From assembly GCA_013824115.1 (NCBI GenBank), contig PNNG01000021.1, forward strand, positions 1 through 47,398: a stretch of 47,398 bases of DNA, given 5' to 3'. Each line of letters starts with the position of its first letter. Positions within the stretch are counted from its first letter, which is position 1. A program made the position numbers and the translations under genes. This document shows positions 33,882-41,845 of the stretch, piece by piece. This stretch comes from Sphingobacteriaceae bacterium. GTDB taxonomy: Bacteria > Bacteroidota > Bacteroidia > UBA7662. The notes under the pieces were generated by a model that saw only the letters and a list, made by a program, of their open reading frames with translations, did no database searches and was not told where the DNA came from.

Positions 33882-34121
33882 GGTGCAAAGATGCGGAAAA
33901 GCTGCGGGCGGGCGAAGGGTTAACCGCAGAGATTGGGAGGGAGTTTATGCGGCAGAAATGCTTTAAGCGTTTGATTGAAGCATGGGTAGCACGAACGGCT
34001 TGTACTTGGTGCAGGCACACGCTGCATGCTTACCGCGCATTTCGGCTTCGCTCAATGACCAGCGGAGGCACAAGGTCCGGCGCTGACGCCGGACCAGAGG
34101 CCGCAGCGTCCTTAAGAAAAA
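33882..34121. other. Intergenic region between hemB and a methyltransferase, with palindrome
   Basis: About 240 bases without an open gene. It holds a 9-bp GC-rich palindrome GGTCCGGCG-CTGA-CGCCGGACC (34074-34095) near the methyltransferase 3' end. The flanking text (TTCGGCTTCGCTCAATGACC around 34041-34060) resembles dispersed intergenic repeats. The palindrome lacks a T run, so it is not a standard terminator; it may be a REP-like element. Confidence 0.5.
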
Positions 34122-34721
34122 TCAATCAGCGTTTTTCCGAGCGAGCAGGCGCACCACCACGGCTTCGCCTTGGTGAAAGGGGCCTTCATTGAGTTGTACG
34201 GTAGCTACTTCGAGCTGTTGCACGGTGAAGTCGGGAAAATCGGCTTTCAGCATTTCAGGGGTGAAAAGCATGCTTAGCTCGCGCGGTCCGCCCGAGCTGC
34301 GGCCCAGCTGGGTGGTATGAAAGCCTTCGAGGATAAGCGTGCCACCGGGTTTAAGCAAGTCGGCCATGCGTTGATGGAAAGCCGCGCGTAATGGTTCTGG
34401 CATATGGGCAAAAACCAAGGCCACCGCGTCAAATGGTTGGGGATTTGTGAAGATCAGAGCATCGGCCAGTTCGTAGCTGATTTGCTGTTGGTGCCTGGCA
34501 GCCAGGGCCATGGCCTTGTGGCGGCCCTCCTCGCTTTGGTCGAAGGCAACCACTTCCCAACCCAAACGGGCAGCAAACACCGCATTTCGCCCCTCCCCTT
34601 CGCATGGCAACAACATACGGCCAGCTTCAAGTGGCGCTAATTTTTCGGCAAACCACACATTGGGTTGTTCGCCATAAACGTAATCGGCGGCGGCATATCG
34701 CTCGTCCCAAAATGCTTTCAT
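34122..34721 (-). CDS. Class I SAM-dependent methyltransferase (TehB/TPMT-like)
   Basis: A 199-residue cytoplasmic protein: FWDERYAAADYVYGEQPNVWF at the N-terminus, the SAM-binding motif I region MLLPCEGEGRNAVFAARLGWEVVAFDQSEEG, with Asp after the second strand, then FDAVALVFAHMP and LLKPGGTLILEGF. The pattern fits thiopurine-methyltransferase/TehB-like enzymes that methylate small molecules; the substrate is unknown. Its ATG overlaps, on the opposite strand, an alternative ATG of the divergent cytochrome-b5-like gene (CATG). Confidence 0.85.
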   Translation of the reverse strand: MKAFWDERYAAADYVYGEQPNVWFAEKLAPLEAGRMLLPCEGEGRNAVFAARLGWEVVAFDQSEEGRHKAMALAARHQQQISYELADALIFTNPQPFDAVALVFAHMPEPLRAAFHQRMADLLKPGGTLILEGFHTTQLGRSSGGPRELSMLFTPEMLKADFPDFTVQQLEVATVQLNEGPFHQGEAVVVRLLARKNAD

Positions 34722-34767
34722 GGAATTGTTTTACTTTGCAAACCAAAAATCAAGCTTCCGGTTCCTT

Positions 34768-35016
34768 ATGTCGACCGAAAAAAACGAACTTCCCTCCTAC
34801 ACCCGGGCGCAATTGGCCTTGCGCAACGGACAAGACCGCGATGAAATATGGGTTGCCTACCAGGGAATCATATATGACGTTACAAGCAGCAGGTTGTGGC
34901 GGAATGGCAAACATTATGAGCACTGGGCCGGACAAGACCTTACCGACGAGTTGCCCGATGCGCCGCACAATGAGCAAGTATTCTTGAAATTTGAGGCGAT
35001 TGGCCTTTTGAAGTAA
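34768..35016 (+). CDS. Cytochrome b5-like haem-binding domain protein
   Basis: An 82-residue single-domain protein: LPSYTRAQLALRNGQDRDEIWVAY, GIIYDVTSSRLWRNGKHYEHWAGQDLTDELPDAPHNEQVFLKFEAIGLL. The HYEHWAGQDLT stretch with nearby His fits the cytochrome b5-like fold of small bacterial haem/steroid-binding proteins. It has no signal peptide if it starts at 34768. A longer in-frame start at 34720 is possible and would add a Phe-rich leader; the ATG at 34768 is preferred. TTACTTTG at 34731-34738 is a near-match -7 box. Confidence 0.8.
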   Translation: MSTEKNELPSYTRAQLALRNGQDRDEIWVAYQGIIYDVTSSRLWRNGKHYEHWAGQDLTDELPDAPHNEQVFLKFEAIGLLK

Positions 35017-35036
35017 GCCTGTACGTTTCAAAAAGG

Positions 35037-35067
35037 CAAAAAAAAATCCCGACCTGAGGCCGGGATT
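35037..35067 (-). terminator. Terminator after the acidic small lipoprotein gene
   Basis: A stem AATCCCG...CGGGATT, extended by a G-U and two G-C pairs in the minus-strand RNA, with a long T run (about nine) on the minus strand. On the plus strand it has CCTTTGTTTT after the stem, so it may also end the cytochrome-b5-like transcript. Confidence 0.88.
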
Positions 35068-35084
35068 CCTTTGTTTTAGTTGAA

Positions 35085-35279
35085 TTACTGAGCAGGAGCT
35101 TCAGTAGCTTCAGCAGGAGCAGCAGTTGTGTCAGCAGCAGGAGCTTCTTCAGCAACTACTTCTTCTTCAGCTACAACTTCTTCGGTAGCAACTTCTTCAG
35201 TAGCAGCTTCTTCAGTGTTGTTACAAGCTACGGCGAACAAAGTCGCGCTTACCATCAGGAGGGCAAACAATTTTTTCAT
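35085..35279 (-). CDS. Small acidic, Ala/Glu-rich lipoprotein
   Basis: A 64-residue protein: signal sequence MKKLFALLMVSATLFAVAC with lipobox AVAC (Cys19), then a 45-residue low-complexity tail made almost only of Glu, Ala, Val, Thr and Pro (NNTEEAATEEVATEEVV...). Acidic residues close to the lipidated Cys resemble the signal that sends Bacteroidota lipoproteins to the cell surface. It has no recognised domain. It is framed by a promoter-like box and a strong terminator, so it is a monocistronic unit and may be highly expressed. The ATG at 35279 starts the signal peptide; the longer frame is not used. Confidence 0.8.
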   Translation of the reverse strand: MKKLFALLMVSATLFAVACNNTEEAATEEVATEEVVAEEEVVAEEAPAADTTAAPAEATEAPAQ

Positions 35280-35301
35280 GAGATAGTGTTTTTTAACGTC
35301 A

Positions 35302-35333
35302 CAAAGGTAATAAGCTTTTCGAATGTAATGCAA
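35302..35333 (-). promoter_or_regulatory. Promoter of the small acidic lipoprotein gene
   Basis: On the minus strand TACCTTTG (35302-35309) is a perfect -7 box, and CTTG lies 21 bases further upstream (35331-35334). The gap to the ATG at 35279 is 22 bases, a conventional leader. Confidence 0.65.
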
Positions 35334-35451
35334 GTATTGAGAAAGAATAATAAAAAATTATTTTCCACTCACTGTCAACAACTTAGCTTGCGCTCAGCCG
35401 AAAACGATGTGCATAACCTCTGGCTTTTTGAAAAAGCGTCTACCAATGTGG

Positions 35452-36756
35452 TCACTTCTCGCGGAAAAACAAATTCATAGGTACGCCGGTGAAGTTGAAA
35501 TTTTCACGCAGTTTGTTCTCCAAATAGCGCTTGTAAGAGTCGCGGATGTACTGCGGCAAATTACAGAAGAACACAAAAGTGGGCGGCACCTGCTTGAGTT
35601 GGGTTACATACTTGATGCGGATGTATTTGCCTTTCCAAGCGGGCGGAGGATAATTTTCGATGATTTGCAGCATCACCTCGTTGAGCTTGTTGGTTTTGAT
35701 ATGTTGCTGGCGATTTTGATACACCTCCATGGCTGTTTCAACGGCCTTGTAAATGCGTTGTTTTTCGGTAGCTGAAATAAACAAAATAGGCACATCGGTA
35801 AAAGGCGCAATGCGCTCTTTGATGGCCTCTTCGAACTTTTTGGTACTGGTATGGTCCTTTTCAATGAGGTCCCACTTATTCACCAAAATCAAAATACCCT
35901 TTTTATTCTTTTCGGCCAGGTGGTAAATGCTGAGATCCTGGGCTTGAATGCCCTCTCTGGCATCGATCATCAAAATAACCACATCCGAATCTTCAATAGT
36001 ACGCACGGTACGCAGCACCGAGTAAAACTCAATGTCTTCGTGTACTTTGGCCTTGCGGCGCAAACCAGCGGTATCAATCAGGGTAAAGTGATGGCCAAAG
36101 CCCTTGTATTCGGTGTGAATGGTATCGCGGGTGGTGCCAGCAATGGGGGTAACAATGGTGCGCTCGTAGCCCAACAAGGCGTTGAGCAAGGTCGACTTGC
36201 CCACATTGGGTTTACCCACCAAGGCTACTTTGGGCAATTCTTCGCCGGTAGTCTCCGGCTCGGGGGGCAGCACTTTCACCACTTCATCGAGCAATTCGCC
36301 CGTGCCACTGCCGGTTTGTGAGGAGATAGAATACACTTCTCCCAAACCAAAGCCGTAAAACTCGGCCGAGCCTGGTTCACGGTCGTGGTGATCTACCTTG
36401 TTTGAAATCACAAAAACAGGCTTTTTGGTCCTGCGCAATACATCGGCCAAGGCCTCGTCTAAATCGGTAATGCCAGTGGTCACATCCACCATAAACAACA
36501 GCACATCGGCTTCTTCTACGGCAATGTGCACCTGGCGGCGGATGGCTTCTTCAAAAACATCCTCCGAGCCCGAAACGTAACCTCCGGTATCGATGAGCGT
36601 AAACTGCTCGCCTATCCACTCCCCTTTGCCATAATGCCGGTCGCGGGTAACGCCCGAAAAGTCATCGACAATGGCTTTGCGGCTCTCGGTGAGGCGGTTG
36701 AATAAGGTTGATTTGCCCACATTGGGGCGGCCTACGATGGCAACGATGCGACTCAT
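35452..36756 (-). CDS. der: Ribosome biogenesis GTPase Der (EngA)
   Basis: A 434-residue double-GTPase: domain 1 starts [20 protein letters not shown] (G1) with [19 protein letters not shown] and SNKVDH. Domain 2 starts [20 protein letters not shown] with [14 protein letters not shown] and NKWDL. The C-terminal KH-like domain ends the chain. Der acts in 50S ribosome maturation. Its ATG overlaps the era stop by 4 bases, so both GTPases are made from one message. Confidence 0.97.
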   Translation of the reverse strand: MSRIVAIVGRPNVGKSTLFNRLTESRKAIVDDFSGVTRDRHYGKGEWIGEQFTLIDTGGYVSGSEDVFEEAIRRQVHIAVEEADVLLFMVDVTTGITDLDEALADVLRRTKKPVFVISNKVDHHDREPGSAEFYGFGLGEVYSISSQTGSGTGELLDEVVKVLPPEPETTGEELPKVALVGKPNVGKSTLLNALLGYERTIVTPIAGTTRDTIHTEYKGFGHHFTLIDTAGLRRKAKVHEDIEFYSVLRTVRTIEDSDVVILMIDAREGIQAQDLSIYHLAEKNKKGILILVNKWDLIEKDHTSTKKFEEAIKERIAPFTDVPILFISATEKQRIYKAVETAMEVYQNRQQHIKTNKLNEVMLQIIENYPPPAWKGKYIRIKYVTQLKQVPPTFVFFCNLPQYIRDSYKRYLENKLRENFNFTGVPMNLFFREK

Positions 36757-37637
36757 GATCCTGATTTATATCCAAAATAGCGGAGTTGACGATCGTCGTT
36801 CCGCCAGTTTTCTTTCACTTTGACGAAGAGTCCGAGATACACCTTTTTATCCCAAAACTTCTCCATATCTAATCGAGCAGCTGTGCCCACTTTCTTCAAT
36901 TCTTTGCCTTGGTGGCCGATGATGATGCCCTTTTGCGTGGGCCTTTCAACGTACACCGTGGCCTCAATACGCAACAAATTGGGTTCATCCTTAAACGTAT
37001 CTACCAGCACTTCGCTGGCGTACGGAATTTCTTGCTTGTAGTTCAAAAACACCTTTTCGCGGATGATTTCGGCGGCGAGGAAGCGCTCCGATTTGTCGGT
37101 AAGCTCATCTTCGCCATAGTACGACTCCCCTTCGGGCAGCAGTTCCACAATGTACTGCATCAGCAAATCGGCATTGAAGCCCAGCTCGGCCGACATGGGC
37201 AATACCTTGGCTTGCGGCGCCAGTGCCTGCCATTCTTTCACCAAGGGTTCGAGTTGTTCGGGCTGCATTTGATCTACCTTGTTCAGCACCACAATGAGTT
37301 TGGTATCGGCTTGCAGAATTTCCTGTCGGTAACTCTCTACATCGCTCGGATCGGTTACGTCAATGAGGTACAAAATCACATCGGCATCTTCAATGGCCGA
37401 TTCTACAAAGCGCATCATGGCGCGGTGCAGACCGTACTTGGCCTCGAGATAGCCTGGAGTATCGCTAAAAACGATTTGGTATTCGGGCTGACTTACAATG
37501 CCCAAAATGCGATGGCGCGTGGTTTGGGCCTTGGGCGTCACAATCGACAACTTCTCGCCCACCAAACGGTTCATGAGCGTCGATTTGCCGGCGTTGGGCT
37601 TTCCGAGGATGTTAACGAAACCTGCTTTGTGTGTCAT
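36753..37637 (-). CDS. era: GTPase Era
   Basis: A 294-residue protein: GTPase domain with [19 protein letters not shown] (G1), [27 protein letters not shown] and LNKVDQ, then a C-terminal KH domain ([33 protein letters not shown]) that binds 16S rRNA near its 3' end. Era assists 30S maturation. It is followed directly by der. A tRNA gene with its own terminator lies upstream. Hairpin AACGACG/CGTCGTT at 37661-37683 lies in between, and TAATTTG (one base short of TAnnTTTG) lies 13 bases before the ATG. Confidence 0.97.
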   Translation of the reverse strand: MTHKAGFVNILGKPNAGKSTLMNRLVGEKLSIVTPKAQTTRHRILGIVSQPEYQIVFSDTPGYLEAKYGLHRAMMRFVESAIEDADVILYLIDVTDPSDVESYRQEILQADTKLIVVLNKVDQMQPEQLEPLVKEWQALAPQAKVLPMSAELGFNADLLMQYIVELLPEGESYYGEDELTDKSERFLAAEIIREKVFLNYKQEIPYASEVLVDTFKDEPNLLRIEATVYVERPTQKGIIIGHQGKELKKVGTAARLDMEKFWDKKVYLGLFVKVKENWRNDDRQLRYFGYKSGS

Positions 37638-37710
37638 GCTGCTTGGCTTGCAAATTACAAAACGACGTTGAATTGGCGTCGTTCCCCAGCCAGCAAGCCG
37701 GAGGGCCTGC

Positions 37711-37742
37711 GAAAAAAAGCCCCGGCATGGGCAGCCGGGGCT
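37711..37742 (-). terminator. Terminator after tRNA-Arg
   Basis: A 9-bp stem AGCCCCGGC/GCCGGGGCT with a 7-base loop and seven Ts on the minus strand. The stem begins at the last base of the encoded CCA. Confidence 0.9.
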
Positions 37743-37816
37743 GGTGGTCTCGGCAGGAATCGAACCTGCATCTTAGGCTCCGGAAACCCACATACTATCC
37801 GTTGTACTACGAGACC
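37742..37816 (-). tRNA. tRNA-Arg (CCG anticodon)
   Basis: A 75-base tRNA reads on the minus strand: acceptor GGTCTCG/CGAGACC, D stem GTAC/GTAT, anticodon stem TGGGT/GCCTA with loop TTCCGGA (anticodon CCG, reading CGG), a short variable loop, T arm GCAGG-TTCGATT-CCTGC, discriminator A and an encoded CCA. A TATCTTTG box lies 11 bases upstream and a strong terminator directly downstream, so it is a solitary tRNA unit. Confidence 0.95.
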
Positions 37817-37827
37817 CTAAGGGAGTG

Positions 37828-37835
37828 CAAAGATA
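37828..37835 (-). promoter_or_regulatory. -7 box TATCTTTG for tRNA-Arg
   Basis: A perfect TAnnTTTG on the minus strand, 11 bases before the mature 5' end. A TTTG lies only 15 bases upstream of it (37851-37854), shorter than the usual spacing. Confidence 0.6.
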
Positions 37836-38050
37836 GCATAATTGGTTGACCAAAGGACATATCCCTCAAAAATCGGCCAAAACCGCTCCCATGGCCTGCT
37901 CCTGCCTCAAAAGGCAGATGGCCTTCCGCATGCCGCTTGCTGTTTGGAAAGCCCTCCTGCTAAGGAAGCATCGGTAGCAAGCGAAGTTGAATGGCCTGTA
38001 TATTCAAACAAAAACACCATTTTTGTTACCCGCATTTAAGAGCCATTGCC

Positions 38051-38815
38051 ATGAGACACGAAGAACGCATACCCGAGGCACTTTTTCAGGAAGACGGACA
38101 TTATTTGGGACGCCCGGCCGACTTTGAAGACCGCATTGTAGCCCGCAGATTGCGCCTTTTGCAAGCGGTACCTCAATTTACAGGAAAGCATTTGGAGCTG
38201 CTCGATATCGGCTGCGGCAACGGCGCTTCCATGTTTGGCTTGCACCAGCAGATGAAAAGTTGCACCGGATTAGAAATCACCGACGAACATTTATCGGAGT
38301 TTGAGCGCTACAAATCAACGCATGGCATTGAAAATTGCTCTTTTGAATTGCTCGATATCGAAAGTACCAGCAAGCGGTTTCAAGCCGACCGCATCATCAG
38401 TTTTGAAGTCATTGAACATTTAGGAAGTGAAGACGGGGTGCGGTTTTATTACGAATCGCTCAAACCCGGCGGATTAATGGCCGTTTCGGTACCCAACAAA
38501 TGGTGGATTTTTGAAACCCACGGCGCCAATTTGCCCCTGCTGCCCTGGAACCGGGTGCCCTTTTTCTCGTGGCTACCACGTCCCATCCACGAGCGTTTTG
38601 CCCATGCCCGCATTTATACCAAAAGCCGCATTGCCCAATTGCTCAAGAAACATGGGTTTGAAGTGCTGTCGGCGACTTATGTAACCGCGCCCATGGATGT
38701 ATTGCCCGCAGGCAAATTCAAGGAGTGGGTTATTCGCTGGTTCTTTCATTCCGATAGCACCCGCCTACCGTTCAAAGCCACTTCCATTTTTGTGGTAGCG
38801 CGGAAACCGCTGTAA
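38051..38815 (+). CDS. Class I SAM-dependent methyltransferase (UbiG-like fold)
   Basis: A 254-residue cytoplasmic protein: SAM motif I LELLDIGCGNGASMFG at about 49-64, acidic strand end GLEITDEH, then DRIISFEVIEHLGSEDGVRFYYESLKPGGLMAVSVPNKW (motifs II-III). The C-terminal half contains SRIAQLLKKHGFEVLSATYV. This is the fold of UbiG/COQ3 and glycan-decorating methyltransferases. The substrate is not evident; no pathway gene is adjacent. The ATG at 38051 is chosen over an upstream alternative that adds a Cys/His-rich stretch. Confidence 0.85.
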   Translation: MRHEERIPEALFQEDGHYLGRPADFEDRIVARRLRLLQAVPQFTGKHLELLDIGCGNGASMFGLHQQMKSCTGLEITDEHLSEFERYKSTHGIENCSFELLDIESTSKRFQADRIISFEVIEHLGSEDGVRFYYESLKPGGLMAVSVPNKWWIFETHGANLPLLPWNRVPFFSWLPRPIHERFAHARIYTKSRIAQLLKKHGFEVLSATYVTAPMDVLPAGKFKEWVIRWFFHSDSTRLPFKATSIFVVARKPL

Positions 38816-38828
38816 CAGCTATCGTAAA

Positions 38829-38842
38829 AGCGGCGAGCCGCT
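38829..38842. repeat. Short palindrome AGCGGCGAGCCGCT between converging genes
   Basis: A compact inverted repeat with a 4-base loop, flanked by CTACCTACA on the plus strand. On the minus strand TTTTAC follows, so it could be a weak terminator for DUF2147. It also looks like the short REP-type sequences dispersed in many genomes. Confidence 0.45.
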
Positions 38843-38855
38843 CTACCTACAAAGC

Positions 38856-39290
38856 TTACTTCACCCGTTTGAGCATCCGGGCCTTTTCCATTTTTCCGTA
38901 TAAAACCGACACTTTGATTTCGGTGGGCGACAATACGGTAAGGTTGGCCATATAAGTAAAACCCTTTTCCAAATCGAGCCAATTGCCTTGTACCCAGGTG
39001 GTGCCCGCTGCTTGCATTCCGTCTAACACCACCATCCCCATCAAGGGTTGGTTGTGGCGCTTGTCGCGGGGCGAGCAAGTAACGCAGCGTGGGTTGGCCG
39101 CCAAAGGTGAATTTTTAGGAATACCCACCACCACCGCTTGCAGGCCAGTTTTGGCTTGTTCAAATTTTAGCAACACCAAGGGTTTGCCGGTATTAAAATC
39201 GTTGAGCTGCCACGTACCTTCGGGACGCTGCTGTGCCCGAAGCACCATGGCTTGCAGCAGCAACAGCAGCAGCCAACTCCATTTTTTCAT
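38856..39290 (-). CDS. DUF2147-family exported protein
   Basis: A 144-residue exported protein: signal peptide (MKKWSWLLLLLLQAMVLRAQ), then RPEGTWQLNDFNTGKPLVLLKFEQ, NPRCVTCSPRDKRHNQPLMGMVVLDGM, TTWVQGNWLDLEKGFTYMANLTVLSPTEIKVSVLYGKMEKARMLKRV. This matches DUF2147 (G.W...D..TGK at the start, CxxC, P..GM, D...GK.Y). Function unknown. The ATG overlaps the upstream exonuclease stop by 4 bases (ATGA). Confidence 0.85.
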   Translation of the reverse strand: MKKWSWLLLLLLQAMVLRAQQRPEGTWQLNDFNTGKPLVLLKFEQAKTGLQAVVVGIPKNSPLAANPRCVTCSPRDKRHNQPLMGMVVLDGMQAAGTTWVQGNWLDLEKGFTYMANLTVLSPTEIKVSVLYGKMEKARMLKRVK

Positions 39291-39874
39291 TTTTTTTGTT
39301 TTTTAGGGGTCGATATGCGCACCAATTCTGCCAAACTCACTTCCGAAGCTGTGCCATCGCTCAAAAAATGGGCATAACCTGCCAAATGCGGCAGCAAGAG
39401 ATCGAACAAAGATGCTGTGGCTGTGGCATCGCCCAAGGCACGGTGCCTGTCGGACACTTCAATGCCCAGCTCCTTGCACAATTTGCCAAGCGAATAACTC
39501 GGATGGCCGGGTAAAAATTTCCGGCTGTTTTTGAGGGTGCAAATTTTTGGCAGATCTAAGTCATATCCAGCTTCCTGCAGCTCATGGCGTAAAAATAGAT
39601 AATCGAAATTCACATCGTGGGCAACGAAGGTAGTTCCACGCAACAGGGCAAATATATCGGCGGCATGCTGTTGAAAAAGGGGAGCTTGCGCCACCATTTC
39701 CTCGGTAATTCCGGTGAGCTCTACCACAAAAGGAGGAATGGGAACAGCCGGTTTGAAGAGCGATTGCCAGGTTTGCACAATTTGCCGGCCATCGTGTAGC
39801 AATATGCCTAAATCAATGATGCTGTTTCCTGGATACTTGCTTCCGGTAGTTTCTATGTCGACAATGGCGTACAA
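39287..39874 (-). CDS. DEDDh-type 3'-5' exonuclease (DnaQ/epsilon-like)
   Basis: A 195-residue protein of the DnaQ exonuclease superfamily: VDIETTGSKYPGNSIIDLGI (D6, E8), ELTGITEEMVAQAP, FVAHDVNFDYLFLRHEL (third Asp) and HRALGDATATASLF (His and last Asp). It acts on 3' ends of DNA or RNA; it could be epsilon-like or a UvrC-less repair nuclease. The start is a TTG at 39874. The upstream in-frame sequence reaches a TAG seven codons earlier with no ATG or GTG, so TTG is the only usual start. It is coupled to DUF2147. Confidence 0.87.
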   Translation of the reverse strand: MYAIVDIETTGSKYPGNSIIDLGILLHDGRQIVQTWQSLFKPAVPIPPFVVELTGITEEMVAQAPLFQQHAADIFALLRGTTFVAHDVNFDYLFLRHELQEAGYDLDLPKICTLKNSRKFLPGHPSYSLGKLCKELGIEVSDRHRALGDATATASLFDLLLPHLAGYAHFLSDGTASEVSLAELVRISTPKKQKK

Positions 39875-40017
39875 TGGCGGAGGAGTTTGGCGCTAAAATT
39901 AAGGAGAAAAGTAAAGGCATGGTGCGGCCATGGCAGGCACAAAATTCCTTTATTCACCCAGCCGCTCCTTTGAGCGAACTTCAGCTACAGCTTAACAAGA
40001 AGTTGATTTTCGCTTTG

Positions 40018-40025
40018 TACATTTG
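40018..40025 (+). promoter_or_regulatory. -7 box TACATTTG, 3 bases before the pstS ATG
   Basis: A perfect TAnnTTTG separated from the ATG at 40029 by GGC. The same TACATTTGGGCATG string precedes the S1/P1-like gene. No clear -33 TTTG or phosphate-box repeat was recognised. Confidence 0.6.
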
Positions 40026-40028
40026 GGC

Positions 40029-40970
40029 ATGCGCCAAACCCTCTTTCATTTGTGCTGGAATTTGCTCGCCTGGCTGAGTGCCTGCAGCCTGCCCAGTGCA
40101 CGGGAGCGCGACAACCTTATTCGCATCGATGGCTCGAGCTCGGTTTTTCCACTCACCGAAGCCATTACCGAGCAGTATTACGAGGCCAAAAGCAGCCACA
40201 AAGTGGTGGTAGGCGTTTCGGGCACAGGAGGCGGCATGCGCAAATTGCTGCGGGGCGATATCGACATTTGTAATGCTTCGCGCCCCATGAGTGCCAGCGA
40301 AAAGCAACAGTTTGAGCAGGCAGGCAAGCGCATCCTCGAACTGCCCGTGGCCCACGACGGCATTGTGGTGGTGGCACACCCTCAAAACAGCTGGGCGCAA
40401 AATATCACGGTGAGCGAACTCAACCGCTTGTGGCGCACCGAAAGTCAGGGCGAAGCCACCCGCTGGTCGGATTTGCGCCGCAGCTGGCCCGCCCGCCCGG
40501 TGGTATTGTTTGGGGCCGGACAAAGCTCGGGCACCTACGACTTTTTTACCCAGGCCATCAACGGCAAGGCCCGCTCGTGCCGGGGCGATTATTCGTTCAG
40601 CGAAAACGACAATATTTTGGTGAGTGGTGTGGCTGGCGATGTGCATGCCTTGGGCTATGTGGGCTTCAACTATTACGTTGAAAACAGCAATAAGCTCAAA
40701 GCCTTGGGCATTATCAACGACCAAGCTGGTAGCCGCACCGCCATTTGGCCCAACGACACCACCATTGCCAATGGCAGCTACCAGCCCCTCAGCCGAAAAC
40801 AGTACTTGTACGTTAGTGCCGAAGCCCTCAAACGCCCTGCGGTACGCGCATTTTTGCGCTATTACAACCAGGAAGTACGCGAACTACAACAACTGCCGGG
40901 CTTTATTCCCTTGAGCGCCGCACAATACGACGCCTGGCTGCCCCTGTTAGAGGAGGGTAAAGTACCATGA
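40029..40970 (+). CDS. pstS: Phosphate ABC transporter, substrate-binding lipoprotein
   Basis: A 313-residue lipoprotein: signal ending LSAC (Cys19), then IRIDGSSSVFPLTEAITEQYYEA, GVSGTGGGMRKLLRGDIDICNASRPM, the SGTYDFF stretch (GAGQSSGTYDFFTQA) and GYVGFNYYVENSNKLKAL, all standard for PstS. It binds phosphate outside the inner membrane and hands it to PstCA. The ATG at 40029 is chosen; the longer frame starts at a TTG inside the -7 box. It overlaps pstC by 4 bases. Confidence 0.95.
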   Translation: MRQTLFHLCWNLLAWLSACSLPSARERDNLIRIDGSSSVFPLTEAITEQYYEAKSSHKVVVGVSGTGGGMRKLLRGDIDICNASRPMSASEKQQFEQAGKRILELPVAHDGIVVVAHPQNSWAQNITVSELNRLWRTESQGEATRWSDLRRSWPARPVVLFGAGQSSGTYDFFTQAINGKARSCRGDYSFSENDNILVSGVAGDVHALGYVGFNYYVENSNKLKALGIINDQAGSRTAIWPNDTTIANGSYQPLSRKQYLYVSAEALKRPAVRAFLRYYNQEVRELQQLPGFIPLSAAQYDAWLPLLEEGKVP

Positions 40971-41845
40971 GGCGACCCGCCGAAAAACTCATTGAAGGCT
41001 TGTTGGGCTTGAGCAGCTTGTTCACCCTCCTGCTCACTTTTACCGTCATTGGGGTACTGATGTACAATGCCTGGGGTTTCTTTGAAGTCATCGGCTTGGG
41101 CGAATTCCTCACAGGCACCCGTTGGACCCCCTTTTTCGAAAACCCCGCTTTTGGCATGTGGCCTTTGCTTACCGGCACCTTGCTCACCGCCCTCATCGCC
41201 ATGTTTACGGCCCTGCCCCTGGGTTTGCTCATCTCCATCTACCTCAGCGAATATGCCAATGCTACCTGGAGAAATGTGGCCCGTCCGGCCCTCGACCTCC
41301 TTTCGGCCATTCCCACCGTGGTGTATGGCTTTCTGGCCCTGGTATTCGTTACCCCGGCTTTGCAGTATTTTTTTCCCGCGCTCGAAAGGTTCAATGCGCT
41401 GTCGCCCGGCTTGGTGATGGGCTTCATGATTTTGCCCATCATCACCTCCATCAGCGAAGACGCCATGCGTGCCGTACCGGCCAATTTGCGAGAAGCAGCC
41501 TTCGCCATGGGGGCATCGCGCTGGCAGGTGGCCTGGCGGGTGGTGCTTCCCTCAGCCTTCAATGGGGTAACGGCGGCGGTAATTTTGGCCTTTTCGCGGG
41601 CTTTGGGCGAAACCATGATTGTGAGTATTGCAGCCGGACAACAACCGCAGCTTACTTTCAATCCGAGCGTAGCCATCCAAACCGCCAGCAGCTACATCAT
41701 CCAAATCAGTTTGGGCGATGTTGATCGTTCGGGACTGGAGTACAAAACCATCTTTGCTGTGGGTTTGGGCTTGTTTTTACTCACTTTTGCGCTCAACAAC
41801 CTCAGCTATTGGCTGCGGGCGCGGTTTAAACAGCAACAGCGATGA
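40967..41845 (+). CDS. pstC: Phosphate ABC transporter permease PstC
   Basis: A 292-residue inner-membrane permease with about six transmembrane segments. It carries the EAA loop DAMRAVPANLREAAFAMGASRWQVAWRVVLPSAFNGV and ends SYIIQISLGDVDRSGLEYKTIFAVGLGLFLLTFALN. It forms the channel with PstA. A good GAGGAGG-type ribosome site lies before the ATG at 40967. It overlaps both pstS (ATGA) and pstA (ATGA). Confidence 0.95.
   Translation: MRRPAEKLIEGLLGLSSLFTLLLTFTVIGVLMYNAWGFFEVIGLGEFLTGTRWTPFFENPAFGMWPLLTGTLLTALIAMFTALPLGLLISIYLSEYANATWRNVARPALDLLSAIPTVVYGFLALVFVTPALQYFFPALERFNALSPGLVMGFMILPIITSISEDAMRAVPANLREAAFAMGASRWQVAWRVVLPSAFNGVTAAVILAFSRALGETMIVSIAAGQQPQLTFNPSVAIQTASSYIIQISLGDVDRSGLEYKTIFAVGLGLFLLTFALNNLSYWLRARFKQQQR

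Noticed and set aside
35085..35260. GCA/GAA-rich repetitive sequence as a CRISPR or microsatellite
   Set aside because: It is simply the Ala/Glu codon-biased tail of a small lipoprotein, without regular repeat-spacer units.
37838..38050. Riboswitch or small RNA ahead of the methyltransferase at 38051
   Set aside because: A short CTGCCT/AGGCAG hairpin exists but no known riboswitch motif was recognised.
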